Part shown: positions 21,401-31,054 of the stretch, piece by piece | Numbering within the stretch: position 1 is the first letter of the stretch | Layout of the letters: each line of letters opens with the position of its first letter | Origin: Haliotis asinina | Taxonomy: Eukaryota > Mollusca > Gastropoda > Lepetellida > Haliotidae | DNA length: 64,000 nucleotides | Reading direction: 5' to 3' | NCBI RefSeq assembly: GCF_037392515.1 | Contig: NC_090281.1 | Location: 40,648,645-40,712,644, forward strand | The notes under the pieces: model-generated | Database searches by the model: none | What the model saw: only the letters and a program-made list of their open reading frames with translations | Told to the model about the DNA's origin: nothing | Program-made: the position numbers and the translations under genes

Positions 21401-22150
21401 AGAATTCAAATTTACACGGCACAGAGTATTAAAAGTCTGCCAATCAGCTTTTGTAAATTTCCATTTTGATATGGGTAGATCCTGTGAAGGACTGATGGTC
21501 TTAAGTATTGTGGGAAAATGATCACTACCACATAAATCATAGTGAACGGACCATGTAAATTCATTATATAGTGAAGGGTCAGTCACCGATAAATCCAGCG
21601 CTGAATACGTTCCCGTTGCCGCGTGTAAATACGTATTAGTACCATTGTTAAATATGCAAAGATTCTGTTTACCAAGAAAATCTTCGAGAACTTTACCTCT
21701 ATTATTATAACTGGACGAACCCCACAAAGGATTATGCCCATTCAAATCACCGACGAGTATAAAGGGCTTTGGGAGTTGATCAGTCAAATTATCAAGTTTC
21801 TTAACAGTAAGTGGTGACGATGGGGAAACATACAACGAACAAAGTGTTATAGCAATGTGGAGAGTTAGACGGACAGCCACAGCCTGTAGGGTCGTATTTA
21901 ATGACACAGGACTGTGGAGTGTCCCCTGTTTAACACAAATGCAGGATCCACCAGATGCTTTACCATTATTGGTCTTTGCATACACGTTATACATGTTATA
22001 ATGACGTAAGGTAAGTTGATCATTTTCCTTTAAATACGTTTCTTGGAGACATAATGCTACAGGATCATAATCATGTGCAAGAAGTTTCACTTCATCATAA
22101 TTAGCCCTAAAACCTCGGCAGTTCCATTGTATTAATGTATGGTGAGTCAT
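18470..22150 (-). CDS. Copy D ORF2, intact EN-RT-RNase H polyprotein
   Basis: 1226 residues without interruption. Endonuclease near residues 1-215 (LIQWNCRG, LQETYLK, GDLNGHNPLWG, CGSDHFPTIL), which nicks target DNA. RT near 490-760 (NYRPIALTS, FDLEKAYD, GVPQGSILS, FVDDFNMS near residue 668). RNase H near 965-1110 (LYTDGSKDG, KAESMAILLAL, FSDSLSCLQAI, WLPSHSGIRGN). C-terminal HSYYTH...CIPC...H...C motif near 1155-1190. The ATG follows the ORF1 TAA directly in the same frame (TAAATG), so readthrough or termination-reinitiation could supply it. Confidence 0.96.
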   Translation of the reverse strand: MTHHTLIQWNCRGFRANYDEVKLLAHDYDPVALCLQETYLKENDQLTLRHYNMYNVYAKTNNGKASGGSCICVKQGTLHSPVSLNTTLQAVAVRLTLHIAITLCSLYVSPSSPLTVKKLDNLTDQLPKPFILVGDLNGHNPLWGSSSYNNRGKVLEDFLGKQNLCIFNNGTNTYLHAATGTYSALDLSVTDPSLYNEFTWSVHYDLCGSDHFPTILKTISPSQDLPISKWKFTKADWQTFNTLCRVNLNSETFVNKMDEIQTFSETLLTIATKTIPKTSVNPRVNTPWFNDDCRKARKTRKKAERIFNKAPSPDNLNNVKVTRAKARRCIKQCKRTSWKQFVSKINTRTPLNKVWNMIRKIKGKGSGNTVQHLKIDGNVVTSEKIIANTLGETISQNSSSSNYDPAFQKYQKQQEKRHLSFQSDNSEDYNEPFSLSELQEALQKAHDTASGPDDIHYQLLKHLPDESLITLLNIFNNIWETGDFPPSWHEAMIIPVPKPGRDHTNPTNYRPIALTSSVCKTMERMINARLVWYLESNHLIADIQCDFRHRRSTMDHIVRLESFIRDGFIKKQHVVSIFFDLEKAYDTAWKYGILKDLHMMGLRGRMTDFISRFLDGRQLRVGSTLSDIYDQEMGVPQGSILSVTLFSIKINSLAKVLNGNVDGSLFVDDFNMSCRGSSMNSIERQLQLCLNKVHRWSLENGFKFSKTKTCCIHFCTKHKMHKDPELFLNTTPIKIVREAKFLGITFDHKLSFIPHIKNLKTRCLKALDILKVVSNVKWGGDQLTLLHLYRSLIRSKLDYGCFIYGSARKSYLRELDSIHNQGIRLCLGAFRTSPIESMLVEANEPCLKLRRIKLALQYTAKLHSSPSNPAFNCVFNPSYKDLYANKPKSIPPLGIRIQSHIRDAHLNFENISPFNISEIPPWQAIQPDVNLDMTKLKKAATNTLLYQQAFLEIKDKYSSYQSLYTDGSKDGNKVSAAAVAGDNTLSLRLTDGSSIFKAESMAILLALQFIETSRNNHFIIFSDSLSCLQAIKHRKHNHPFLDKILSRHLDISMAGKVLVFCWLPSHSGIRGNSLADSVAKEALQSSVTNTTLPFSDLKPAIRQYITDQWQQNWDDQASNKLDSIKPNIGQNPCTGLRRHDEVVLRRCRIGHSYYTHSFLLKREDPPFCIPCHRPITIKHIFLECIVFAHIRKRFYDDVPTLCALFNKVSSHLILAYLKEIKLYEKI

Positions 22151-23407
22151 TTATGGTGGAGTTATGGGTGAGCGTTCTCTGTCTTTCTTTTTAGGAGAAT
22201 GACTCCTTGAACGAGTGGCTTGTGGTGCAGAAACATCCATATCTTCTAGTACTCCAAATTTATTGAACAGCAATGCAGGATTTCTCTGAGCTTTTGGTAG
22301 ACGATAGGAATGTTTAACCTGTTTCGTGTAATTCACATTTGCGTTCTTTTTCTTCTCAGATTTTGAATCATCTGTTACTTGCTGGACTTTTGTAGGGGAT
22401 GTCTGAACTGAAACTGAGGGTGCATTAGATGACTGATGTGGGGTCTGAGAAAGATACGTAGGCGTATCTTTTGTTACCCATGTATAATCAGTTTGACAAG
22501 AAACAGAACTGGTCACAGGTTTTATTGCTGCCGCATACGTTTTCTTAACTGTTCCTGCAGAATGTGTACCAGCAACTAGTTTGCGTGCATCAGTGTAGCC
22601 AATGTTTTGCTCTGTTTTGACTCGTTGCACTGCTGCCTCAAATTTAAAAACTGGACAATCAGAAGAGGATGCCATGTGAGGTTCGCCACAGTTAGAACAC
22701 TTGACTGTGGCATTACACGTAGAGCCTTCATGATCTCGCTCTCCACAGCGATAGCAGACAACATGATTTCTACAGGCATTTTGACCGTGGCCGAACTTTT
22801 GGCATTTGAAGCAGCGGATTGGACGGGGTACAAACCTATCAATCCTCATAGCAAAACAGCCTACTTTTAAACGCTCTGGTAGGTTTGGTGTATCAAACGT
22901 TAGTAAGTACGTATTAGATGGTAAGACTTTGCCATCTTTCCTAAATGTAAAACGTTTAGCTTCAAGGACACCTTGATCTCTGAGTTCAGAAACAATTTGT
23001 TCCACAGAGAGTTCATGCAAACTGTGATCACGATCGCGGATGATCCCTTTGCTAAAGTTAAGGGATTTATGCGCGTAGCTTTTGATCTTGATATCAGCCA
23101 GTTTAGTTGATTCCAGAAGTGTTACGGCCTGCGTACGTGACTTGCATTCAATCAGTAGAGCGCCAAACTTCAGCTTTTTCACATCAGATACATCTCCAAC
23201 TTTACCTTTAATGGCTTTTTGTAACAGAAAAGGAGAAAATGATGTCAATTTACGATCTCCTGATGCTTCAAGGACAATAAACTTAGGCCAGGTGTCTCGC
23301 TCTGAATAACACAGTCGGCCAACAATTTCATCATCTGAGGAGTCAAGTTCACTATCTGAGTCAGAGTGTGTTCTTTTCGCCTTTTTAGAGTTCGTTTTGG
23401 GTGCCAT
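22151..23407 (-). CDS. Copy D ORF1, zinc-knuckle RNA-binding protein
   Basis: 418 residues from the ATG at 23407 (MAPKTNSKKAKRTHSDSDS). This start is preferred over an in-frame ATG 18 codons upstream because the other copies begin at the matching place. Acidic DSDSELDSSDDE stretch, then WPKFIVLEASGD, then three CCHC-type knuckles (CFKCQKFGHGQNAC, CYRCGERDHEGSTC, CSNCGEPHMASSSDC). The C-terminus has FNKFGVLEDMDVS and a serine/arginine/lysine-rich tail ending ERSPITPP. Confidence 0.95.
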   Translation of the reverse strand: MAPKTNSKKAKRTHSDSDSELDSSDDEIVGRLCYSERDTWPKFIVLEASGDRKLTSFSPFLLQKAIKGKVGDVSDVKKLKFGALLIECKSRTQAVTLLESTKLADIKIKSYAHKSLNFSKGIIRDRDHSLHELSVEQIVSELRDQGVLEAKRFTFRKDGKVLPSNTYLLTFDTPNLPERLKVGCFAMRIDRFVPRPIRCFKCQKFGHGQNACRNHVVCYRCGERDHEGSTCNATVKCSNCGEPHMASSSDCPVFKFEAAVQRVKTEQNIGYTDARKLVAGTHSAGTVKKTYAAAIKPVTSSVSCQTDYTWVTKDTPTYLSQTPHQSSNAPSVSVQTSPTKVQQVTDDSKSEKKKNANVNYTKQVKHSYRLPKAQRNPALLFNKFGVLEDMDVSAPQATRSRSHSPKKKDRERSPITPP

Positions 23408-23956
23408 GATGATAAGAATATGTTTCATCAATCCTGCTCCCCGCCCACCATGGAGCGCCAATTGAGCGATGTTAAACGTCAGCGGATTTCCAGCAGACTA
23501 ACACCAAGAGGCTACAGGAATGATATACTCCAGTATGGTATCATACCAGATTGGCCCATGAGCCACCGACTACTGTGCTCTAAGTAAGTAATTCTAATCA
23601 ATATATTCCATATTCAATAAAACAATAGTAAATTTCAATGACTTTTCAACCACGACCAAGATACATTTAACTCCAAAGTCAAATTTGTGCAAATCAATAA
23701 ACTGCACAGAGCCTGGCGTGACCAGCCGATTGATAGAACCGGGCCCATTCTACCACCCGTCTAGGTGAAGTAAGGGCCAAAGTGGTGTGTTGGGCAAAGG
23801 GACACTGTTTCAAGCTCCAGTTGCCCTCAACCACCAGGATCCCGTCCTCCACCTACACGGGACGCAACCCACGGCAAACAGGTTGCCCAATTTGGTCGCC
23901 TCTTACGACCAGCAATGGGGTGCTGTGGACACATTCTGTCCCGGGTCCACACGGGA

Positions 23957-23971
23957 GCACCTAATATTAAT
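23957..23971. repeat. TSD of copy D, right copy (carries a duplicate splice acceptor)
   Basis: Exact copy of 18284-18298. On the minus strand it reads ...ATATTAG|GTGC, so it retains the original intron 3' end, now leading into the 5' end of D. Confidence 0.93.
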
Positions 23972-24271
23972 AAAGAAGAATACTACTAATGTCTTTCAGT
24001 TCAAACTTGAAACATGAAATATTTAGCAAGTCTACGTCTCTTTGCTACTACCTATTCTATTAAATATTTTTAATTGTTTATGCTGTGACTATGAAATTAT
24101 TGAAAATCATTAATAAAATTTCCTGATCAGATAATGTGTATTATAATTAGTATAAACAAAATATTTGTTCAGTTATATTTCACTCTCATCTGTGATAAAT
24201 GTTTTCTTAAGTATACTGATATTTCACTTCATACATGTATATATGGAATGTCATTGAAAATATTCAATTAC
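23972..24271 (-). other. Intron remnant of the hAT-derived gene
   Basis: AT-rich, no coding signal. It lies between the donor at 24271 and the duplicated acceptor. The flanking exons are not phase-compatible if joined directly (the upstream one ends with two extra bases, the downstream one expects one), so a small exon is missing or the gene is damaged. Confidence 0.5.
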
Positions 24272-24850
24272 CATTGTACTTCTCTGTCATCGCAGATGCA
24301 CTGGGGTTTCTCTGGGGGGATACCACGTTTCTTCAATTGATCTAGAATTTCCCTTGCAATTCCTTTCCCTGTCGTATCTGTGCACTCAATGTTGGTGACA
24401 AAATGAGTGCTCGGCACCATATCAAGTATTATTTGGCAGTAAATGACAAGGCGTTTGTGATTGCTGATGTCAGTACTCTCGTCTGCCAAGGCCGTAACAA
24501 ATGGGGAATTTTCCATTTTAATTTGTAAGTCATCCTCAATGACATCAGACATAGATGTTAAGAGATCAGTGGCAGTAGTTGGAGAATCATAATGTATTTT
24601 ACCCTCCTTGAGCATTTGAATGTCTTTGGTTTCGAATTCATGTAAAAATTCAACAAAACTCTTAAATTTTGTCAGTGGAATATTTTCTGATGCTAACCAG
24701 TGAACTGACTTCATTAGGGCCACATCTGCTCTGTCCTGTTTCTCATGTATGTGTGAAGTTGCAACTTGCAAATCATCTCTGAGTTTGGGAGCCTGAATGG
24801 ACAGTTTATGGTCATTATTTATATTCCGCCAATCAGCTATCGCGTTTCAA
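24272..24850 (-). CDS. hAT-derived ZNF862-like gene, upstream exon
   Basis: Open frame ending at an ATG|GTAATT donor (24271). It encodes RNINNDHKLSIQ, LMKSVHWLASENIPLTKF, FVTALADESTDISNHKRLVI and GKGIAREILDQLKKRGI. The LADESTD...KRLVIY segment corresponds to the first catalytic-aspartate region of the hAT RNase-H-like core. The 5' limit is uncertain; an in-frame stop lies near 24851. Interpretation as a domesticated transposase gene is family knowledge. Confidence 0.78.
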
Positions 24851-24893
24851 AGAAATTGTTATTTTTAAACACAAACTTTCCTGGAGTATGTCC
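24828..24893. repeat. Dispersed repeat, copy 1 (paralogous empty site of copy E)
   Basis: ccgccaatcagctatcgcgt through cctggagta matches the sequence formed by joining 25160-25186 to 31055-31090, that is, the DNA into which copy E inserted. The two repeat copies are about 330 bp apart. Identity is roughly three quarters by eye. Confidence 0.6.
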
Positions 24894-25174
24894 GACACAC
24901 TTGGTGTGACCTATTTTTGAAAACAGGGAAATGAACAGAATATCATGCGAATGAAAGCAGCGATCGTTTTAAAATTACTGTGTAGTTATTAGCGGACGTC
25001 TATTTGAGAATGGAAGTAACTGACACCAAATGAAGAAGTTGCCAATTCATAAATCTGTTGTTATTTTATCGAAAATTCACTCGCACATGTTAGCGATGTA
25101 GAGCACAGTAGCCATGGTAGTATACAAGCTTGTGTCTGATTGGCTGCTTACTTATTGTCCGCCAATCAGCGGTC
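24894..25174. other. Non-coding spacer
   Basis: No gene seen. Inverted CCAAT-type pairs (gattggc near 25138, gccaatc near 25162) occur near the end; they could be promoter elements or part of the dispersed repeat. Confidence 0.35.
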
Positions 25175-25186
25175 GCGTGTGGAAGA
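25175..25186. repeat. TSD of copy E, left copy
   Basis: gcgtgtggaaga, partner gcgtatggaaga at 31043-31054 with one mismatch. This is the only imperfect TSD in the window, suggesting an older insertion. Confidence 0.85.
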
Positions 25187-25732
25187 GTGAGTGAGTTAGT
25201 ATTTAACGCCACATCGGCAGTATTGCAGCCATATCGTGACGAGAACGATTAATTATAAAAAATACAAATGAATTACTAGTACGTACATTGTAAAACCCGG
25301 TCAACGAAGGACAGTAAAACTGACTAGAATATCACAGAATAGAATATAAAACTAGTGAATAGACCTAAAACAATGTATCTATAGAGGACAGTACAATATA
25401 AAAATGAGCTATAGGTTGCCAACAACTGAAGGTAGATCACCATACTAAGGACCATGGGGACTTACAGTACATTTGCTTCCTGCATGGACCCTAGCTGGAT
25501 TTACATCATCCCCTCAGCTGTTAGCAATTTAGACAAATCTAGCCATAAAGTAAAAACACACTTATTCTACGATTAAAAAGCTGGAAAACTGAAATTTACG
25601 TCAAATGTTTTTGGACTTACGTACCCTCTCAGGAGGACAATTATTTTACGGTACTTCAACCCCCTTTGAGGGTACAGCCACTAACGATTTGAGTTACTAA
25701 TTTAATCTTCCAATTTTAAAATATTTATCTAT

Positions 25733-28700
25733 TTACAGTTCGGTTAACAAATTTAATTCCTTTAAAAATGCAATAATTAAATGAGGACTAACACTGTTAA
25801 AAAGATCCTTCATAGTATGTGAATTAAAATACTGATCCCTTGTGATGGAATACTCAACACAGTCAAGCAAGATATGCTTGACTGTGATTCTTTCATCACA
25901 AGGGATGCAGAACGGAGGATCCTCACCTTTCAAAAGGTATTCATGTGTATATCTGGTGTGGCCAATGCGACATCGCCGCATGATGACCTCTTCAAATCTG
26001 GACTGACAACCCAAGTAGGTGTAACCAATATAGGGTTTTATTGCATGTAATTTATTTATGCGCACTTGGGTGTCCCACTTCTTCTGCATCAGATCACGGA
26101 TGTAAGTTCTAATGCTGGCTTTATAATCAGAGTATGGAATAAGAAGCGGTGTCACAGATTTGTTGAGTGCTGCCTTGGCAGCAAGGTCGGCCATTGCGTT
26201 ACCGGAAATACCTACGTGGCTGGGTAACCAACAAAAGACGATGTCGTATTGGTCAGTGACAAGATTATTATACAATTCAATAATTTCTATTAAAAGTGGA
26301 TGTTTACAAGAGATATTTTTAATAGCCTGAAGGCAAGAAAGAAAGTCGGAATAGATTATATATTGTTTACGTTTAGGGTGTCTTTGAATATATTTGAGAG
26401 CTGTTAATATGGCGTTAGCTTCTGCTGTAAAAATAGAACTATTATCGGGTAATCGAGAAGATATTGTTCTGGATCCAGTGAGAGTGGCACAAGCAACTGC
26501 GCCACCGTCCTTGGACCCATCTGTAAATAAGGATTTATAATTGCTATATTTATGTTTCAGTTGATTATATTCTTGTTTATACTGTAATTCATTCGTTTCT
26601 GATTTTTTAAAAGTCGTTAATGTTAGGTTAACTTGTGGCCTAACCAACTGCCAAGGAGGAGAAGAAAGAAGACGGGAAGGAGCTATGTTTTCCAGCTCAA
26701 TGTTGGCAGCAGAAATAAGTGGTTTTATTCTTAAACCAAGAGGCGGAACAAGAGAAGATTTCTTTTTGTATAAATCCTCATACAGGGGATTGTAAACACA
26801 GTTATATGCAGGGTTGGACTCATTTGAATATAGTTTTGTTACATACTGTAAAGCTAATTTTATACGTGGCTGCTCAAGAGATGGTTCGTCAGCCTCGACA
26901 TACAGGCTGTCAACAGGTGAAGTTCTAAAGGAGCCAAGACAAAGTCTTAGACCTTGATGATGGACTGAATCTAATAGTTTTAAGTTGCTTTTGCAGGCTC
27001 CACCATAGACAATGGAGCCATAATCGAGTTTCGAACGTACGAGAGATCGATATAGATGGAGAAGGGTAGCTTGATCCCCTCCCCATTTTGAATTTGAAAC
27101 CACTTTCAACAAGTCAAGTGCTTTCAGGCATTTAGTTTTAAGTGATTTATTATGTAGTAAAAACGTTAAGTGTGAGTCAAAAATGAGACCCAAGAACTTA
27201 GCTTCCTTCACAACTTTAATTGGTGTGCCATCTAGAGATAGTTCAGGGTCTTTATGTGGTTTATATTTACGACAAAAATGTATACAGTTAGTTTTCGATT
27301 TGGAAAATTTAAAGCCGTTTTCAAGACACCATTTATTAATCTTGTTTAAACACAACTGCAATTGCCGTTCAATGGTATGCATATTTTTACCACGACAAGA
27401 AATATTAAAATCATCCACAAATAACGATCCATCAATTGAATCGTTTAAAACTTTTGATAAACTGTTTATCTTTATACTAAAAAGTGTGACTGACAAAATA
27501 CTGCCTTGTGGAACACCCTGATCCTGATTGTAATGATCAGACAGGGTAGAACCCACTCGGACTTGAAATTGTCTGTTATTTAAAAATTTGCCTATGAATT
27601 CAGGCAAACGACCTCGCAAACCGAAATCATGTCAATCTCTCAGAATGCCATACTTCCAGGTTGTGTCATATGCCTTCTCAAGATCCAAAAAGATAGACAC
27701 AGCATGTTGTTTATTAATCAGCGCGTTTTTCACAAATGATTCTAAACGCACTAAATGATCAGGTTTAGGTATGGGTACTACTATAGCATCACGCCATGAA
27801 GAAGGAAATTTCCCGGAAGTCCAAATATCATCAAAAATTGACAAGAGCGTCTCTAAACAGGATTCCGGTAAGTGCTTCAGGAGCTGATAATGGATGTTAT
27901 CAGCTCCAGTAGCAGTGTCATGAGCCTGATCAAGTGCAGTATGGAGTTCATAGATAGAAAAAGTTTCATTATAATCTTCCCCATTATCAGAATTGAAATT
28001 AATAGTTTTCTTTTCTTGTTGTTTTTGATATTGCTGAAATTTAGGTGTATAATTCGAAGAGGAAGAGTGTTTAGCGAGAGTTTCACCCAGTTTATTCACA
28101 ATATCTAATTTATCAGTAAGTAATTGATCTCCATGTTTAAGATGATGGACAGTAGATTTAGTACCTTTACCTTTAATTTTCTGGATCATGTTCCATACCT
28201 TGGACATGGGTGTCCGAGAATTTATTTTGGACACATAATTTTGCCAAGATTGGCGTTTGTTCTGTTTTAAAGTACGCCGCGCTTTAGCATTTAAAATTTT
28301 AAATTTATTTAAATTATGCACCATGGGATGGCGACGGAAATAATGTTCTGCCTGTTTCCTTGCCTTCCTAGCTTGTTTGCACTCATCGTTGAACCATGGT
28401 TTTCTTATGTGTGGAACTGCAGAGGAATTTGGTATACACTCATCAGCTATGGAGTTCAGTTGATCAGAAAAGCATTTAATAGCATCAGGAACGTCAATAA
28501 AATGTTCGGGTTTAAGTTTCTCAGCACACTGTGTTTCATATAAAGCCCAGTTAGCCTTTTTAAAATTTCGCCTTGATGATGGAGGAACATCAGATGGAGT
28601 TACAGCTTTTAATATAGCAGGCAAATGGTCACTTCCACAGAGGTCATCGTGGACTGACCATTCGAATTCATTTAGTAGTACTGAATTTGTCAATGACAAG

Positions 28701-29257
28701 TCAAGAGCAGAATAGGTCCCCGTACCAGGGTGTAAATATGTGTTGGAACCATCATTATAAATACATAAATCATTGTCAGAACAAAAGTCCTCCAACAATT
28801 TCCCTTTAGTGTTTGTTGTTACACTACCCCAGAGTGGGTTGTGCCCATTTAAATCTCCCATTATAATACAGGGCTTTGGGAGTTGGTCATATAGAGCCTG
28901 AAGATCAGTTTTGGCAAACGGTGAAGACGGCGAAATATAGAGAGAGCACAGCGTAAACGCTACATGTAAAGTAAGTCTCACAGCAACAGCCTGCATATTA
29001 GTATTTAGTGAAACAGGGCTTTGAATAACGTTTTGTCTGACTAGAACGGATGACCCGCCAGTGGCTCTATGACCCGGAGGTGAAAAAGAATAATATGCAT
29101 TATAATGACGAAGGTCAAATGTATCTGTTTGTTTTAAATATGTCTCTTGGAGACATAACGCTGAAGGTGTAAAATCCTGGACTAATAGCTGTAATTCATG
29201 TAAATTAGTCCTCAATCCTCTACAGTTCCACTGTACAATATTATTGGAGTAAACTAT
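25733..29257 (-). pseudogene. Copy E ORF2, in-frame deletion plus nonsense codon
   Basis: 1175-codon frame, 55 codons shorter than copy C. The missing part lies at about 27763: VVPIPKP is followed directly by DHLVRLESF, so the first RT blocks (NYRPISLTS, CGFRKNRST) are lost. A TGA at 27634-27632 replaces a Leu codon found in other copies. Endonuclease, the FVDD box (near 27415), RNase H and the C-terminal CIPC motif remain. ORF2 opens at an ATA overlapping the ORF1 TAG. Confidence 0.93.
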
Positions 29258-30503
29258 CTTTTGGGGGGATTTATTGGGGATCTACCCCGCACTTTTTTGG
29301 AGGGCGACAAGCTATGTGCCCTAGAATGGACGTTTTCAGAAACGTCCATGTCCTCGAGAGACCCATATTTGTTAAACAATTGTATTTTGTTCTGTGACCC
29401 TTTAGGAGCTCTGCCACTTAGTTTTTTCATAGGATCTGGCCTTTTAGGTTTAGTTTTAACAGTTTCTGAACATTTTGGAGTTGATTGAGAAGACTCATGA
29501 TCAGAGGATGCTACTGATTGGATTTGAGACGAAAGTGACTCTGGCGTTTGAGTAGATATTGCAGGTGAAAAAATCAGAGGAGCTTCTGATGTAATCCAAG
29601 TCAAGTCAGTTTGACAGCTTGCGGTTGATTTTGTACTTGCTTCCGACGATGTTTTAGTAATGGAAGCATAGCTTTCTTTAGGTTCAGAACTTTGGACCAG
29701 TTTTTTGGCATCTGCAAAACTAATGTTTCGGGTGAATTTTAGTTTGTTGATCTCCATGTGATACTTCCAGACAGGACATTCTTTGGAAAACGATGAATGG
29801 GCACCAGTGCAGTTCGTACAGTTCTTAACGTTACTGTCACAATCTTCCGTTGTATGTGTCTTTTCACCACAGTGAGCACAAACAACAGACAATGTGCAGT
29901 TATTAACCCCATGGCCGAACTTTTGGCATTTGAAACATCGAAGAGGGTTTGGAATGTACATTTCAACGTTGATGTTACAGTATCCTGCTTTCAATGATTT
30001 TGGAACATTTGGAGAAGAGAAAGAAAACAAATATGTATTTGTGTTGACAGTAGCATTATTTCTACGGGTTGTAAAACGTTTGACAAAAAGGACACCTTGC
30101 TCCTTCATCTCTGAGGCGATGTCAAGTTCTGACATGTCAGCAAACAAACGTTCACGGTCCCTGACAATTCCTTTGCTCGTGTTAAGTGTTTTGTGAGCCG
30201 AGATCGTAACTGGAATACCGACAAAAGATTTAGTACTCATAAGATTGGTGGCTTGCTGTCTTTTTGCACACTCAACCAGAAGGGCACCGGAACGTAATCG
30301 CCTAATGTTTTTAACACCACCAGCGATGCCTTGTATACCTTTAGCTACGGCAAAATGATTCAACTTTAAAGGGGTCTTGCCAATAGTCTCAACAACAAGA
30401 AAACGTGGCCAGTAATCAATTGAGTTGGGCAGTCTGTGGTCAGTTTCAATGGGATCAGTATCAAGCTGACGTTTGCTCTTTTTTGAGGGGTTTCGTAAGC
30501 CAT
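29254..30503 (-). pseudogene. Copy E ORF1, frameshifted near the start
   Basis: The ATG at 30503 gives MAYETP, then the frame is lost within about eight codons (two bases missing relative to copy G). The remainder is open: SIDYWPRFLVVETIGK, knuckles CFKCQKFGHGVNNC, CAHCGEKTHTTEDC, CTNCTGAHSSFSKEC, YGSLEDMDVS and tail GRSPINPPKR. Confidence 0.92.
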
Positions 30504-31042
30504 GTTTAGTTAGTTAGATTTCATCATCTGAGCTCCCCACCCACCACGGAGTATCACGAGGACAATGCTGAATGCAAGTGGGTCTCCGACTTGGGTCTCC
30601 GGAAGAATTAAAAATAACTAATCCACAAGATTGGCCCATGAGCCATCGCCTTCTGGCATAAGACTCTAGGCAAAGTTCATACGATCATAATTCAAAATAA
30701 AAAGGTTACAAATCAACAGTAGTGCCAAGACCGAATTTCAAAAACAATTCCAAATATCAAAATTGTGCAATGACACAGACACAGTCCATGCATAGGGCTT
30801 GGCATGACCAGCCGATTGGTTGAATCGGGCCAATTCAACCACCCGTCTAGGTGAAGTAAGGGCGGAAGTGGTGTGTTGGGCAAATGGAACACAGTTAAAA
30901 GCCCAACTGCCCTCAACCACCAGGATCCCGTCCTCCACCGACACGGGACGCAACCCACGGCAAACAGGTTGCCCAATTTAGTCGCCTCTTACGACAAGCA
31001 ATGGGGTGCTGTGGACACATTCTGTCCCGGGTCCACACGGGA

Positions 31043-31054
31043 GCGTATGGAAGA
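31043..31054. repeat. TSD of copy E, right copy
   Basis: gcgtatggaaga; see the left copy at 25175. Confidence 0.85.

Larger units (their letters stand above)
18299..23956 (-). mobile_element. I/Nimb-like LINE copy D, full length, both ORFs intact
   Basis: 5658 bp with exact 15-bp TSDs. 5'UTR 23956-23408, ORF1 23407-22151, ORF2 22150-18470, 3'UTR only 171 bp. The tail is (CATT)n-like (gaatgaatgaat on the plus strand) instead of (TCAC)n. The terminal hairpin has arms cgccgc (18320-18325) and gcggcg (18348-18353). The 5' end begins TCCCGTGTGGACCCGGG with no ribozyme. ORF2 is clearly more diverged than those of A, B, C, E, G and H. It is the best candidate for an active source copy. Confidence 0.95.
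25187..31042 (-). mobile_element. I/Nimb-like LINE copy E, full length but defective
   Basis: 5856 bp. 5' end TCCCGTGTGGACCCGGG (no ribozyme), ORF1 frameshifted, ORF2 with an in-frame RT deletion and one stop. The 3'UTR has the hairpin arms cgccac (25207-25212) and gtgacg (25236-25241), which pair with one G.U. ORF type and the ATAG junction place it with C and G. Confidence 0.94.

Noticed and set aside
20885..21469. Long plus-strand open frames opposite LINE ORF2 (also near 7114-7536, 16301-16528, 22607-22870, 37474-37812)
   Set aside because: They are antisense to intact or nearly intact LINE domains, recur at the same places in each copy and have no recognisable motif.
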